From assembly GCA_017437345.1 (NCBI GenBank), contig JAFSBJ010000256.1, positions 1 through 8,318 of the forward strand: a stretch of 8,318 nucleotides of DNA, given 5' to 3'. The notes below the pieces were generated by a model. That model was not told the origin of the DNA and did no database searches. It saw nothing but the letters and a program-made list of their open reading frames with translations. Positions 1 through 7,195 of this stretch are shown piece by piece. This stretch comes from Clostridia bacterium. GTDB lineage: Bacteria > Bacillota_A > Clostridia > UMGS1810. The translations under genes and the position numbers were made by a program. The first letter of the stretch is position 1, and every line of letters starts with the position of its first letter.

Positions 1-1169
1 ACAGCACCAATGAGCTTACCGTTTTGAAGTATCGGTGAACCCGACATCCCCTGCACAATCCCCCCTGTTTTTTTCAGGAGTTCTTTATCGGTTATTTCAA
101 TTATCATATTTTTGGTTGTGTCTGCATCCGACACAATTCTTAAAATTTTAGCTTTATAGTTTCTTGCACCGCCTCCTAAGTTGCATCTTATAAATGCATC
201 TCCGGGGCGGACTTCATTTTTAGATGCAATTTTAACCGGAGCTGTGTCGGGAAGATGGGTAGCTGTTCCGAAAACGCCGCAATGGGAATTGGAAGATATT
301 TTACCAATGGAAGAGCCTGAAAAAATTCCCCTTAAAGAGCCTGGAGTCCCTTCTTCGCCTTTGTCTATTCCGATTATCTCTGCTCTATACACATTTCCTC
401 CGTCTGCCATGACATCGCAGCCTGTGTCAATATCGGATATAGAATGTCCCAGAGCAGCAAAAGAAGAATCATTATAAAAAGAAACCGTACCGATTCCTGC
501 CACAGTTTCCCTTATCCATATTCCGATTTTCCTTTTTCCGTCTTTTTTGTCTTCTGCGGGGGTAACAGTCCAGCTTATGTTTCTTTTTCCTCTTTTCCCC
601 GAAAGAACAATGGCTTTTTGGGAGGATGTAATAAAGTCTGTAAGCTCTCCTGCCTTGCTTATTTTTTTGCCGTCAATGTGGGTTATAACATCGCCCGTTT
701 TAATTCCGGCAAGCTTTCCGGGGGAAAGGGTTTTTCCGTCTGCAGTTTCAAATGGAGCAATTCCCACCGCGAGAACACCTTTTGTTTTAAGGCTTATTCC
801 TATTGCTTCCCCGCCGGGAATAACACTCATATCCTCGCTTACCGAAATGTTTACATCTTTAACCGGCAAGAATCCGAAAAGATAGATTTTTTCGCTGTAG
901 TAAGCCTTATTGTCTGATGAAACCTTCCTTGATGAATTTTCCATTGCCGGGCTTATTTTTGCCGGCTTGCTTTTTACAAGCCACGATATTCCTTCCGGAA
1001 TCCAGCTGCCCGATGTCTGGTTTTTGGTGATAGTAATATTTTCGGGCAAACTGTGGGATACTGCAAAAAAGGCTGATATATTTAAAATTGATAGGGTCAG
1101 TAAAAACAACAAAAAATGTTTTGATTTAAAAAGTTTCAAAATAACTTCGCCATCCTTTGATATTATCAT
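1..1169 (-). CDS. spoIVB: SpoIVB peptidase (S55 family), C-terminus cut by window edge
   Basis: Serine protease of late sporulation. In Bacillus, SpoIVB is made in the forespore, crosses into the intermembrane space and cleaves SpoIVFA, which frees SpoIVFB to process pro-sigma-K. I translated 389 residues. An N-terminal hydrophobic anchor lies at about residues 18-37 (HFLLFLLTLSILNISAFFAV). A PDZ-like domain spans about 120-200 and contains PGKLAGIKTGDVITHIDG. The peptidase domain carries a plausible triad: His242 in ALGHSISD, Asp361 in EITDKELL and Ser376 in GIVQGMSGSP. The 15-residue Asp-Ser spacing fits what I recall for Bacillus subtilis (His236, Asp363, Ser378). Probably some 35-50 residues are missing. 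The start is uncertain: the ATG at 1169 has GAGGG only 2 bases upstream, while a TTG at 1139 has AAAGGA 13 bases upstream. The gene is divergent from glgB. I see no clear sigma-G or sigma-F promoter. Confidence 0.95.
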   Translation of the reverse strand, partial: MIISKDGEVILKLFKSKHFLLFLLTLSILNISAFFAVSHSLPENITITKNQTSGSWIPEGISWLVKSKPAKISPAMENSSRKVSSDNKAYYSEKIYLFGFLPVKDVNISVSEDMSVIPGGEAIGISLKTKGVLAVGIAPFETADGKTLSPGKLAGIKTGDVITHIDGKKISKAGELTDFITSSQKAIVLSGKRGKRNISWTVTPAEDKKDGKRKIGIWIRETVAGIGTVSFYNDSSFAALGHSISDIDTGCDVMADGGNVYRAEIIGIDKGEEGTPGSLRGIFSGSSIGKISSNSHCGVFGTATHLPDTAPVKIASKNEVRPGDAFIRCNLGGGARNYKAKILRIVSDADTTKNMIIEITDKELLKKTGGIVQGMSGSPILQNGKLIGA

Positions 1170-1248
1170 AACCCTCAGAAAAAAGCTTATCCTTATAAAT
1201 AAATGTCATAAAAGTAAAAAATGATGAATAAAATATATTTGTTGACAT

Positions 1249-1279
1249 AAAAGCTAAGAGAGAGCAATACGGAGCTTTT
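1249..1279. repeat. short inverted repeat in the spoIVB-glgB gap
   Basis: AAAAGCT at 1249-1255 is matched by AGCTTTT at 1273-1279, a perfect 7-bp inverted repeat around a 17-base spacer. It sits in the divergent intergenic region, about 50 bp upstream of the likely glgB -35 element, where an operator could lie. No known operator consensus is recognised, and arms this short in AT-rich DNA can arise by chance. Confidence 0.2.
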
Positions 1280-1329
1280 CTTGGTGTATTGTAATAAAAA
1301 ACCATTGGTAAATTTATACAAAATCAATA

Positions 1330-1358
1330 TGGAAAAGCTGGCGAAAATGTGATACAAT
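1330..1358 (+). promoter_or_regulatory. extended -10 promoter of glgB
   Basis: TGGAAA (1330-1335, 4 of 6 to the sigma-A -35) is followed by a 17-base spacer and TACAAT (1353-1358, 5 of 6 to the -10). TGTGA lies directly before the -10, matching the Gram-positive extended -10 pattern TRTGn. Transcription would begin near 1365, about 20 bases before the GTG start at 1385. The -10 with its preceding bases, GATACAAT, also resembles the sigma-E -10 (CATACAnT). However, no ATA-type -35 lies at the usual distance, so the sigma-A reading is preferred. Confidence 0.6.
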
Positions 1359-1373
1359 ATATAAAGAAGCAAT

Positions 1374-1378
1374 GGAGG
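1374..1378 (+). promoter_or_regulatory. ribosome binding site that sets the glgB start
   Basis: GGAGG at 1374-1378 lies 6 bases before the in-frame GTG at 1385. An upstream in-frame GTG at 1349 has no good ribosome binding site and overlaps the predicted -10 element. The downstream GTG is therefore chosen, which removes 12 residues from the longest possible reading. Confidence 0.8.
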
Positions 1379-1384
1379 TACTTT

Positions 1385-3268
1385 GTGTTAAATTCTGCTG
1401 AAGGTAAAAATCTCCACAAAAGAATAAAAGCTTTCACAAAAGGTGAAAGTTCTAGCGCCTATGAATTTTTAGGGTGTCATAGAAAAAAAGACGGTTTTAT
1501 TTTCAGAGTATGGGCGCCAAATGCAAAATCGGTAAGAGTTGTTGGGGATTTTAATTCCTGGGATACCTCGTCGCCCAAAATGCATTATCTGGAAGACGGT
1601 ATATGGGAAATAACTATTTCCGAGGCAAAGATTTTTGACAATTATAAGTTTTATATAGAATGTAGTGACGGAAGCTTCATATATAAAACAGACCCCTATA
1701 GCTTCCACACCTGCACCCCGCCCGAAACAGCGGGTAAGGTTTATGATATTTCCGGTTTTAAATGGACCGACGGGGAATATTTGAAGAAAAAAAGAAAGAA
1801 AAACATTTTAAAGAGTCCTGTTAATATCTATGAGGTTCACGCCGGCTCCTGGATGAAGCATAAAGATGGCAATTTCTATAACTATAAAGAGCTTGCAAAA
1901 AAGCTGTCGGCTTATGCTAAAAAAATGGGCTATACTCATATTGAGCTTATGCCCATAACAGAACACCCCTATGGCAAATCCTGGGGCTATCAGCCCACAG
2001 GCTATTATGCCCCCACATCCCGCTTTGGCGAGCCAAAGGATTTTGCCGCCTTTGTGGATATTTGTCATAAAAATGACATAGGAGTTATTCTTGACTGGGT
2101 GGGAGCGCATTTCCCCAAGGATGCTCACGGACTTGCCGATTTCGATGGCTCTGCCTGCTACGAATACAGCGACCCATTAAAAAACGAACATCCCCATTGG
2201 GGAACAAGAATTTTTGACTATGCAAAGGGCGAGGTTATATCCTTTCTTGTTTCCGATATTTCCTTTTGGCAAAGAGTTTATCATATAGACGGATTCCGGG
2301 TTGATGCTGTGGCTTCAATGCTCTATCTTGACTATGGAAAGCAGGACGGGCAGTGGAGAGCCAATATCTATGGAGGAAATTATAATCTTGAAGCAATTGA
2401 ATTTTTGAAAAAGCTTAACTTATCTGCCTTTAAAAACGATTCTTCCGTCCTTATGATAGCTGAAGAATCCACAGCCTTTCCCATGGTTACCAAACCGGGA
2501 GAAGACGGAGGGCTTGGCTTTAATTTCAAATGGAATATGGGCTGGATGAATGATATGCTATCTTATATGTCATCGGACCCCTTATTCAGAAAAGGTATCC
2601 ACAATAATCTCACCTTTTCCCTCAGCTATGCTTTTAGTGAGAACTTTATCCTTCCCTTGTCTCACGATGAGGTTGTTCATGGAAAAAAATCTCTTATAGA
2701 TAAAATGCCGGGCGACTATGACCTGAAATTTGACAATCTCAGAGCATTTTATGCCTATATGATGGCGCATCCCGGCAAAAAGCTCCTTTTTATGGGAGGA
2801 GAATTTGCTCAGTTTTCCGAATGGAACAGCGAAAAAGAAATAGACTGGATGCTCCTTGATTATCCCAAGCATAAGCTTTTCAGAAATTTTGTCAGGGATT
2901 TAAACAAATTCTATCTTGAAAACAAAGCCTTCTGGGAGGAAGACACAAGCTGGAAAGGCTTTGAATGGATAAGCTGTGATGATAATGATAACAGCATAGT
3001 GTCTTTTGTGAGACGAGATACAGCAGGGAATGAAATTCTTGTTGTGTGCAATTTCTGCCCTGTTGTAAGAAAAAAATATCGCATAGGTGTTTTTAAAAAG
3101 GGCAGCTATAGTTGCGTTTTTTCAAGCGATAAAAGCATCTATGGCGGCAAGGGCACGCGCCTTGGCAGGGCAGTTTCCCAAAGCATCCCGATGCACGGTC
3201 AGGAAAACAGCATAGCTCTGACTCTACCGCCAATGAGCGTGGGATATTATAAAATCAGAGAAGAGTGA
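1385..3268 (+). CDS. glgB: 1,4-alpha-glucan branching enzyme (GH13)
   Basis: Cytoplasmic branching enzyme that cuts alpha-1,4-glucan and re-attaches the segment in alpha-1,6 linkage, setting glycogen branching. From the GTG start the protein has 627 residues, the size of short Bacillus-type GlgB without the extra N-terminal domain of the E. coli enzyme (about 730). An N-terminal CBM48 domain (about 25-115, with FRVWAPNAKSVRVVGDFNSW) is followed by a GH13 barrel. Landmarks are HPYGKSWGYQPTGYYAP, region I DWVGAHF, region II GFRVDAVASM with nucleophile Asp307, region III AEEST with acid/base Glu360, and region IV LSHDEVVHG with His427 and Asp428. The C-terminal beta domain includes IPMHGQENSIALTLPP near the end. 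Region I has Gly where the family commonly has Pro (DWVPxHF). First gene of the operon, 109 bp before glgC. Its stop codon lies inside the left arm of the following palindrome. Confidence 0.97.
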   Translation: MLNSAEGKNLHKRIKAFTKGESSSAYEFLGCHRKKDGFIFRVWAPNAKSVRVVGDFNSWDTSSPKMHYLEDGIWEITISEAKIFDNYKFYIECSDGSFIYKTDPYSFHTCTPPETAGKVYDISGFKWTDGEYLKKKRKKNILKSPVNIYEVHAGSWMKHKDGNFYNYKELAKKLSAYAKKMGYTHIELMPITEHPYGKSWGYQPTGYYAPTSRFGEPKDFAAFVDICHKNDIGVILDWVGAHFPKDAHGLADFDGSACYEYSDPLKNEHPHWGTRIFDYAKGEVISFLVSDISFWQRVYHIDGFRVDAVASMLYLDYGKQDGQWRANIYGGNYNLEAIEFLKKLNLSAFKNDSSVLMIAEESTAFPMVTKPGEDGGLGFNFKWNMGWMNDMLSYMSSDPLFRKGIHNNLTFSLSYAFSENFILPLSHDEVVHGKKSLIDKMPGDYDLKFDNLRAFYAYMMAHPGKKLLFMGGEFAQFSEWNSEKEIDWMLLDYPKHKLFRNFVRDLNKFYLENKAFWEEDTSWKGFEWISCDDNDNSIVSFVRRDTAGNEILVVCNFCPVVRKKYRIGVFKKGSYSCVFSSDKSIYGGKGTRLGRAVSQSIPMHGQENSIALTLPPMSVGYYKIREE

Positions 3269-3350
3269 ATAGTGAAAAGAGAAGAGAAAATGAAGAAATC
3301 CGCTACAGCGGATTTCAACCTGTTCTATTCTCTATTCCCTTTTATCTTTT
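3261..3350. repeat. 90-bp imperfect palindrome between glgB and glgC
   Basis: The core is GAAATCCGCT (3295-3304) and AGCGGATTTC (3307-3316), a perfect 10-bp inverted repeat around AC. With the same centre and no gaps, a purine-rich left arm (3261-3292) opposes a pyrimidine-rich right arm (3319-3350), matching at 23 of 32 positions by my count. The element includes the glgB stop codon. As RNA it would form a long hairpin that could modulate glgB versus glgC levels or mRNA stability. It is not a classical terminator because no T-run directly follows the stable core. It resembles a small MITE-like or REP-like intergenic element, but no transposase or target duplication is seen. The purine/pyrimidine bias of the arms inflates chance matching somewhat. 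Confidence 0.65.
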
Positions 3351-3364
3351 ATCTATATATAATT

Positions 3365-3369
3365 GGAGG
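3365..3369 (+). promoter_or_regulatory. ribosome binding site that sets the glgC start
   Basis: GGAGG at 3365-3369 is 8 bases before the GTG at 3378. A TTG at 3363 in the same frame overlaps this site and cannot use it, so GTG at 3378 is the start. Confidence 0.85.
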
Positions 3370-3377
3370 TCTTAAAA

Positions 3378-4559
3378 GTGATTAAAGGAAAAAGAAAAGA
3401 ATGTATCGCTATGCTTCTTGCAGGCGGACAGGGCAGCAGACTTTTGGTTTTGACCGAAAAAATGGCAAAACCCGCTGTTCCTTTTGGGGGAAAATATCGC
3501 ATTATAGATTTTCCTCTGTCAAACTGTGTAAATTCAGGGATAGATACTGTGGGCATAATGACTCAGTATCAGCCTCTGGAGCTCAATGCCTACATAGGCA
3601 CAGGATCACCCTGGGGCCTCAACAGAATTTTTGGCGGTGTTCATGTTTTGCCGCCATATGCAAAGAGTAAAAAAAGCGAATGGTATAAGGGAACTGCAAA
3701 CGCTATCTATCAGAATATCAACTTTGTAGACCGTTATGACCCTGAGTATGTTTTAGTTTTGTCAGGTGACCATATCTACAAAATGGATTATGACAAAATG
3801 CTTCAGTTCCATAAGAAAAAGAATGCAGACTGCACTATTGCAGTTTTGGATGTTCCTCTTTCTGAAGCTTCACGCTTTGGTATTATGAATACCAATGATG
3901 ATGATTCAATATATGAATTTGAAGAAAAGCCGAAGCAGCCCAAGAGTACCAAGGCTTCTATGGGTGTGTATCTTTTTAATTGGACTGTGCTTAAAAAATA
4001 TCTCATAGACGATGAAGCCGACCCCGATTCTTCAAATGACTTCGGGAAAAACATCATCCCCAATCTTTTAAAAGACAAAAAGGCTCTCTATGCCTATCAG
4101 TTTGATGGCTATTGGAAGGATGTTGGAACAATCCGCAGCTTGTGGGAAGCAAATATGGACCTTTTAGACCCGGAAGTTCCTATTGAAATAAAAGATGACA
4201 ATTTTAAAATATATGCAAGAAACAATGCCGAGCCTCCAACTCTCTTTACCAAAACCTCAGATGTTAAAAACTCTCTTATTGCCGAAGGCTGCATCATAAA
4301 AGGTACAGTTAAGGATTCGGTTATTTCGTCGGGTTCTGTTGTAAGTGAGGACGCAATTGTTTTAAACAGCGTTATAATGCCCAATGTTGAAATAAAAAGC
4401 GGCGCTGTTATAAAATACGCCATCATTGGCGAAGAAAGCGTTATAGGCGAAAATGCCAAGCTTGGTGAAATTCCTGCCAAGATGGGCGCAGGCAAAAAGG
4501 GTATAACGGTTGTGGGCAGAAAAACAAATGTTGCTCCCGGCGAAGTTATAACACAGTAA
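3378..4559 (+). CDS. glgC: glucose-1-phosphate adenylyltransferase, catalytic subunit
   Basis: Makes ADP-glucose and pyrophosphate from ATP and glucose-1-phosphate, the committed step of bacterial glycogen synthesis. The 393-residue product is the size of Bacillus-type GlgC. The N-terminal nucleotidyltransferase domain has the nucleotide-binding loop [10 protein letters not shown] (about 13-22), the Lys-containing [31 protein letters not shown] (about 129-139), [20 protein letters not shown] with the conserved EKP and the Lys-bearing sugar-phosphate segment, and YWKDVGT. The C-terminal part (about 290-375) is a left-handed beta-helix of hexapeptide repeats. All active-site signatures look intact, in contrast to GlgD next door. 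Start is GTG with GGAGG 8 bases upstream. It follows glgB after 109 bp containing the palindrome and precedes glgD by only 14 bp. Confidence 0.97.
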   Translation: MIKGKRKECIAMLLAGGQGSRLLVLTEKMAKPAVPFGGKYRIIDFPLSNCVNSGIDTVGIMTQYQPLELNAYIGTGSPWGLNRIFGGVHVLPPYAKSKKSEWYKGTANAIYQNINFVDRYDPEYVLVLSGDHIYKMDYDKMLQFHKKKNADCTIAVLDVPLSEASRFGIMNTNDDDSIYEFEEKPKQPKSTKASMGVYLFNWTVLKKYLIDDEADPDSSNDFGKNIIPNLLKDKKALYAYQFDGYWKDVGTIRSLWEANMDLLDPEVPIEIKDDNFKIYARNNAEPPTLFTKTSDVKNSLIAEGCIIKGTVKDSVISSGSVVSEDAIVLNSVIMPNVEIKSGAVIKYAIIGEESVIGENAKLGEIPAKMGAGKKGITVVGRKTNVAPGEVITQ

Positions 4560-4573
4560 GGAGGCGGTATATT

Positions 4574-5692
4574 ATGAAAATGACAGGAATAATTTTTTCA
4601 AATGTTTATGACACATCCTTAGGAGATCTCACTATGCGTCGAACTGTGGCATCACTTCCCTTTGGCGGAAGATACCGCTTTGTTGACTTTGTTTTATCAA
4701 ATATGGTAAATTCCAACATTTCTTCCATAGGTCTTATCACTAAATACAACTATCAGTCTCTTATGGACCATCTGGGCTCAGGTCTTGAATGGGATCTTAG
4801 CCGCAAAAACGCTAGCTTCTATATTTTGCCTCCTTTTGCATCGGGTATAACCAATGTCTACAGAGGAAATCTTGAAGCCCTTTCAAATGCGGTGCAGTTT
4901 TTGCAGTCGAATAAGCCTGATTATGTGGTAATGTGTGATACAACAGTAATTTGCAACATAGACTATGAAAGAGCCCTAAGGTCTCACATAGAATCAGGAG
5001 CAGATGTAACAGTTATTGCAAATCGTGAGCTTACAGCCTTTGAAGCAGATTCAAACGATTTAATGCTTCTTGTTGATAAAGATGGCATGGCAACCGATAT
5101 GACAATAGGTCAGCATCCCGGAGATGGAGCTCTTGTGGGAATGGGAATGTTTATTATGGAAAGGAATTTCCTCATAAGCATTATAAATAACTATGTTTCC
5201 CGTGGAAGATACAGCTTCGAAAAAGACTTTCTTCTTTCTCGTTTTGTGGAAGGGGATATTAAAATAAAGGTTCATGAATTTGGCGGAGCGGTTCTCAGAA
5301 ACCACAACATTGTTTCCTATTTCAAAAACAATTTCAAAATTATGAAAGAGGAAATCCGTGCCGACATTTTCAACCGTAATCATCCTATCTATACTAAGGT
5401 CCGCGATGAAGCTCCCGCTTTCTACACAGAAACCAGCAGCGTTAGCGAATGTCTTATTGCTGATGGCTGCACAGTTGCCGGCAAGGTTGAAGGCTCTGTT
5501 ATTTTCCGTGATGTAACCATAGACGAAGGAGCAAGCATTAAAAACTCTGTTATTATGCAGGGTACGACCATTGGAAAGGGCGCAAAAATAGAAAACGCCA
5601 TCATAGATAAAGATGTTACCGTAACTCCCGGGGCTGTGCTGATTGGCGGTTCGTCTTCGCCGGTTATAGTACACAAGGGCGATACAATTTAA
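4574..5692 (+). CDS. glgD: GlgD, regulatory (non-catalytic) subunit of ADP-glucose pyrophosphorylase
   Basis: Paralogue of GlgC. In Bacillus and Geobacillus such proteins pair with GlgC to form the heteromeric pyrophosphorylase and raise its activity. The 372-residue product keeps the fold: LPFGGRYRFVDFVLSN (about 28-43), the NVYRGNLEALSNAV segment, and a C-terminal hexapeptide beta-helix (about 290-355). The catalytic elements are gone. There is no GGxGxRL loop near the N-terminus, CDTT (121-124) stands where GlgC has SGDH, and the EKP and KDVGT motifs are absent. This supports a non-catalytic subunit rather than a second enzyme. Start is ATG at 4574, with AAGGAGG (4558-4564) overlapping the glgC stop and lying 9 bases upstream. 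This suggests translational coupling and matched amounts of the two subunits. Confidence 0.95.
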   Translation: MKMTGIIFSNVYDTSLGDLTMRRTVASLPFGGRYRFVDFVLSNMVNSNISSIGLITKYNYQSLMDHLGSGLEWDLSRKNASFYILPPFASGITNVYRGNLEALSNAVQFLQSNKPDYVVMCDTTVICNIDYERALRSHIESGADVTVIANRELTAFEADSNDLMLLVDKDGMATDMTIGQHPGDGALVGMGMFIMERNFLISIINNYVSRGRYSFEKDFLLSRFVEGDIKIKVHEFGGAVLRNHNIVSYFKNNFKIMKEEIRADIFNRNHPIYTKVRDEAPAFYTETSSVSECLIADGCTVAGKVEGSVIFRDVTIDEGASIKNSVIMQGTTIGKGAKIENAIIDKDVTVTPGAVLIGGSSSPVIVHKGDTI

Positions 5693-5715
5693 TCTTGGAA
5701 AGGACAAATCAGCCA

Positions 5716-7170
5716 ATGAAAATATTATATGCAACAAGTGAAGCAGCACCTTTTATAAAATCCGGCGGTCTTGCAGATGTTTTGGGAGCTCTTCCTCCCG
5801 AAATCTCAAGAGACGCGCAAAACAGCGTGGCAGTTGTTTTGCCATATTACTCAAAAATAAAGAACAATCCGGATTTTGAAATAGAGTATGTTTGCGATTT
5901 TACTATGCCCCTTTCCTGGAGAGAGAGCTATGTGGGCATCTTTAAGGCAGAGGTAAGCACAAAAGGCGCCCCGGGTAAAAAGAAAACAAATGTCACCTAT
6001 TATTTTATCGACAACGAAAGCTATTTTGGCAGAGACACCATCTATGGCCATATTGACGATGGCGAAAGATTTGCCTTTTTCTCAAGAGCAGTTCTTGAGA
6101 TGTGTGTAAGGCTTGAACTTGCCCCTCAGATTATCCATTGCAACGACTGGCAGACCGGATTTGTTCCCCTGTTTTTAAAAGCATTCTATAGTGATGTGCT
6201 TTGCGATGTAAGAACTGTGTATACAATCCACAACATTGAGTATCAGGGAAAAGCCGATGAAAACTTTCTTGGCGATGTTCTGGGCGTTTCAGAACAATGG
6301 CGCAATGTGTGTACCCATGATGGCATGATAAATGCAATGAAAACAGCCATCGTTCTTGCTGATAAAATAACCACCGTTTCCAAAACCTATGCAAGCGAAA
6401 TAAAATATGAATATTTTTCAAATGGTCTCGATGGCATCCTCTCGGAAAATCAGTATAAAACCTGCGGTATCATAAATGGAATAGATATGGAGCTTTTTAA
6501 TCCTTCAACCGATAAAAAGCTTCCCTTTAATTATCGCCCATCAGCTATGGCAGGAAAGGCAAAGTGTAAGGCGGCACTCCAGGAAAAATTAGGGCTTCCT
6601 GTAAGGGAGGATGTGCCTGTGGTTGCCATGATAACCCGCCTTGTAAAGCACAAAGGCTTAGAGCTTGTGGAGTGGGTGGCAGATAATCTTTCCACAATGG
6701 GAATTCAGTTTGTTGTTCTTGGCACAGGCGATGCCCACTATGAGGATATGTTCCGCTTTCTTGCCTATGTGCATCCCGAAAGCGTCAGCGCAAATATAAT
6801 GTTTGACCCGTCAATGGCAAGCCTTGTTTATGCAGGGGCAGATTTCCTTCTGATGCCATCAAAAAGCGAACCCTGCGGTCTTTCTCAGCTTATTGCAATG
6901 CGCTATGGAACAGTCCCCATTGTAAGAGAAACCGGCGGCCTTGTTGACACAGTTTCCCCTCTCAACATCGAAACCCTAGAGGGCAGGGGCTTTACCTTTA
7001 AGCTCTTTAATGCCCACGATATGTTAAATGCTGTTGAAAGGGCAAGAGACTTTTTCTACGATGGCGACAAGCTTAAAAAACATCGCGTAAATATTATGAA
7101 AATTGACAGTAGCTGGACAGATGCCGCTGTGAAATATATGGGATTATACAAAGAAATTGCAAAAACTTGA
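5716..7170 (+). CDS. glgA: glycogen synthase (GT5, ADP-glucose dependent)
   Basis: Transfers glucose from ADP-glucose to the non-reducing end of an alpha-1,4-glucan in the cytoplasm. The 484-residue product is close to E. coli GlgA (477). It is a GT-B two-domain enzyme. The N-terminal Rossmann domain opens with MKILYATSEAAPFIKSGGLADVLG in two adjoining motifs, with the ADP-glucose-binding KSGG at 15-18. Later come IIHCNDWQTG and TIHNIEYQG. The C-terminal domain has ITRLVKHKG with Arg308 and Lys313 (spaced like E. coli Arg300 and Lys305), VLGTGD, and SEPCGLSQLIAMRYG with the catalytic-region Glu385, then VRETGGLVDTV. The ATG at 5716 is chosen because AAAGGA lies 11 bases upstream; a TTG at 5695 overlaps this region and lacks its own site. 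The gene follows glgD by 23 bp. Its stop codon overlaps the -35 of the next promoter. Confidence 0.97.
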   Translation: MKILYATSEAAPFIKSGGLADVLGALPPEISRDAQNSVAVVLPYYSKIKNNPDFEIEYVCDFTMPLSWRESYVGIFKAEVSTKGAPGKKKTNVTYYFIDNESYFGRDTIYGHIDDGERFAFFSRAVLEMCVRLELAPQIIHCNDWQTGFVPLFLKAFYSDVLCDVRTVYTIHNIEYQGKADENFLGDVLGVSEQWRNVCTHDGMINAMKTAIVLADKITTVSKTYASEIKYEYFSNGLDGILSENQYKTCGIINGIDMELFNPSTDKKLPFNYRPSAMAGKAKCKAALQEKLGLPVREDVPVVAMITRLVKHKGLELVEWVADNLSTMGIQFVVLGTGDAHYEDMFRFLAYVHPESVSANIMFDPSMASLVYAGADFLLMPSKSEPCGLSQLIAMRYGTVPIVRETGGLVDTVSPLNIETLEGRGFTFKLFNAHDMLNAVERARDFFYDGDKLKKHRVNIMKIDSSWTDAAVKYMGLYKEIAKT

Positions 7171-7195
7171 TTAAATTATTAAATTATGTTATACT
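7167..7195 (+). promoter_or_regulatory. internal extended -10 promoter for glgP
   Basis: TTGATT (7167-7172, 4 of 6 to the sigma-A -35, overlapping the glgA stop) is followed by exactly 17 bases and TATACT (7190-7195, 5 of 6). TATGT directly before the -10 fits the Gram-positive extended -10. Transcription would begin near 7202, inside the left arm of the following hairpin. TATACTA also resembles the sigma-G -10 (CATACTA), and TGATTA at 7168 is near its -35, but the 16-base spacing is short for that factor. Confidence 0.65.

Noticed and set aside
181..1224. Several plus-strand open frames opposite spoIVB
   Set aside because: The minus strand reads continuously as SpoIVB with anchor, PDZ-like region and catalytic motifs. 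The plus-strand frames overlap one another and resemble no family.
1242..1270. TTGACA at 1242-1247 as the -35 of a glgB promoter
   Set aside because: At 17 bases the -10 position reads CAATAC (2 of 6), and 16 or 18 is no better. The promoter at 1330-1358 is far closer to consensus and better placed.
1170..1290. sigma-G or sigma-F promoter for spoIVB on the minus strand
   Set aside because: I searched for TGMATA and CATACTA-like pairs at 17-18 spacing. Only weak half-matches such as CATCATT or CATTTAT appear, without a partner -35.
1349..1384. Upstream GTG as the glgB start
   Set aside because: It has no ribosome binding site, the region carries the predicted -10 and transcription start, and a GTG at 1385 has GGAGG at ideal spacing.
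3354..3363. TATATA and TATAAT just upstream of glgC as a promoter
   Set aside because: A start about 7 bases downstream would remove the GGAGG ribosome site, and there is no -35 at the right distance (TTCCCT).
5060..5749. 229-residue open frame on the minus strand opposite glgD
   Set aside because: It lies antisense to a well-supported gene, its translation shows no recognisable family, and it looks like a codon-bias shadow.
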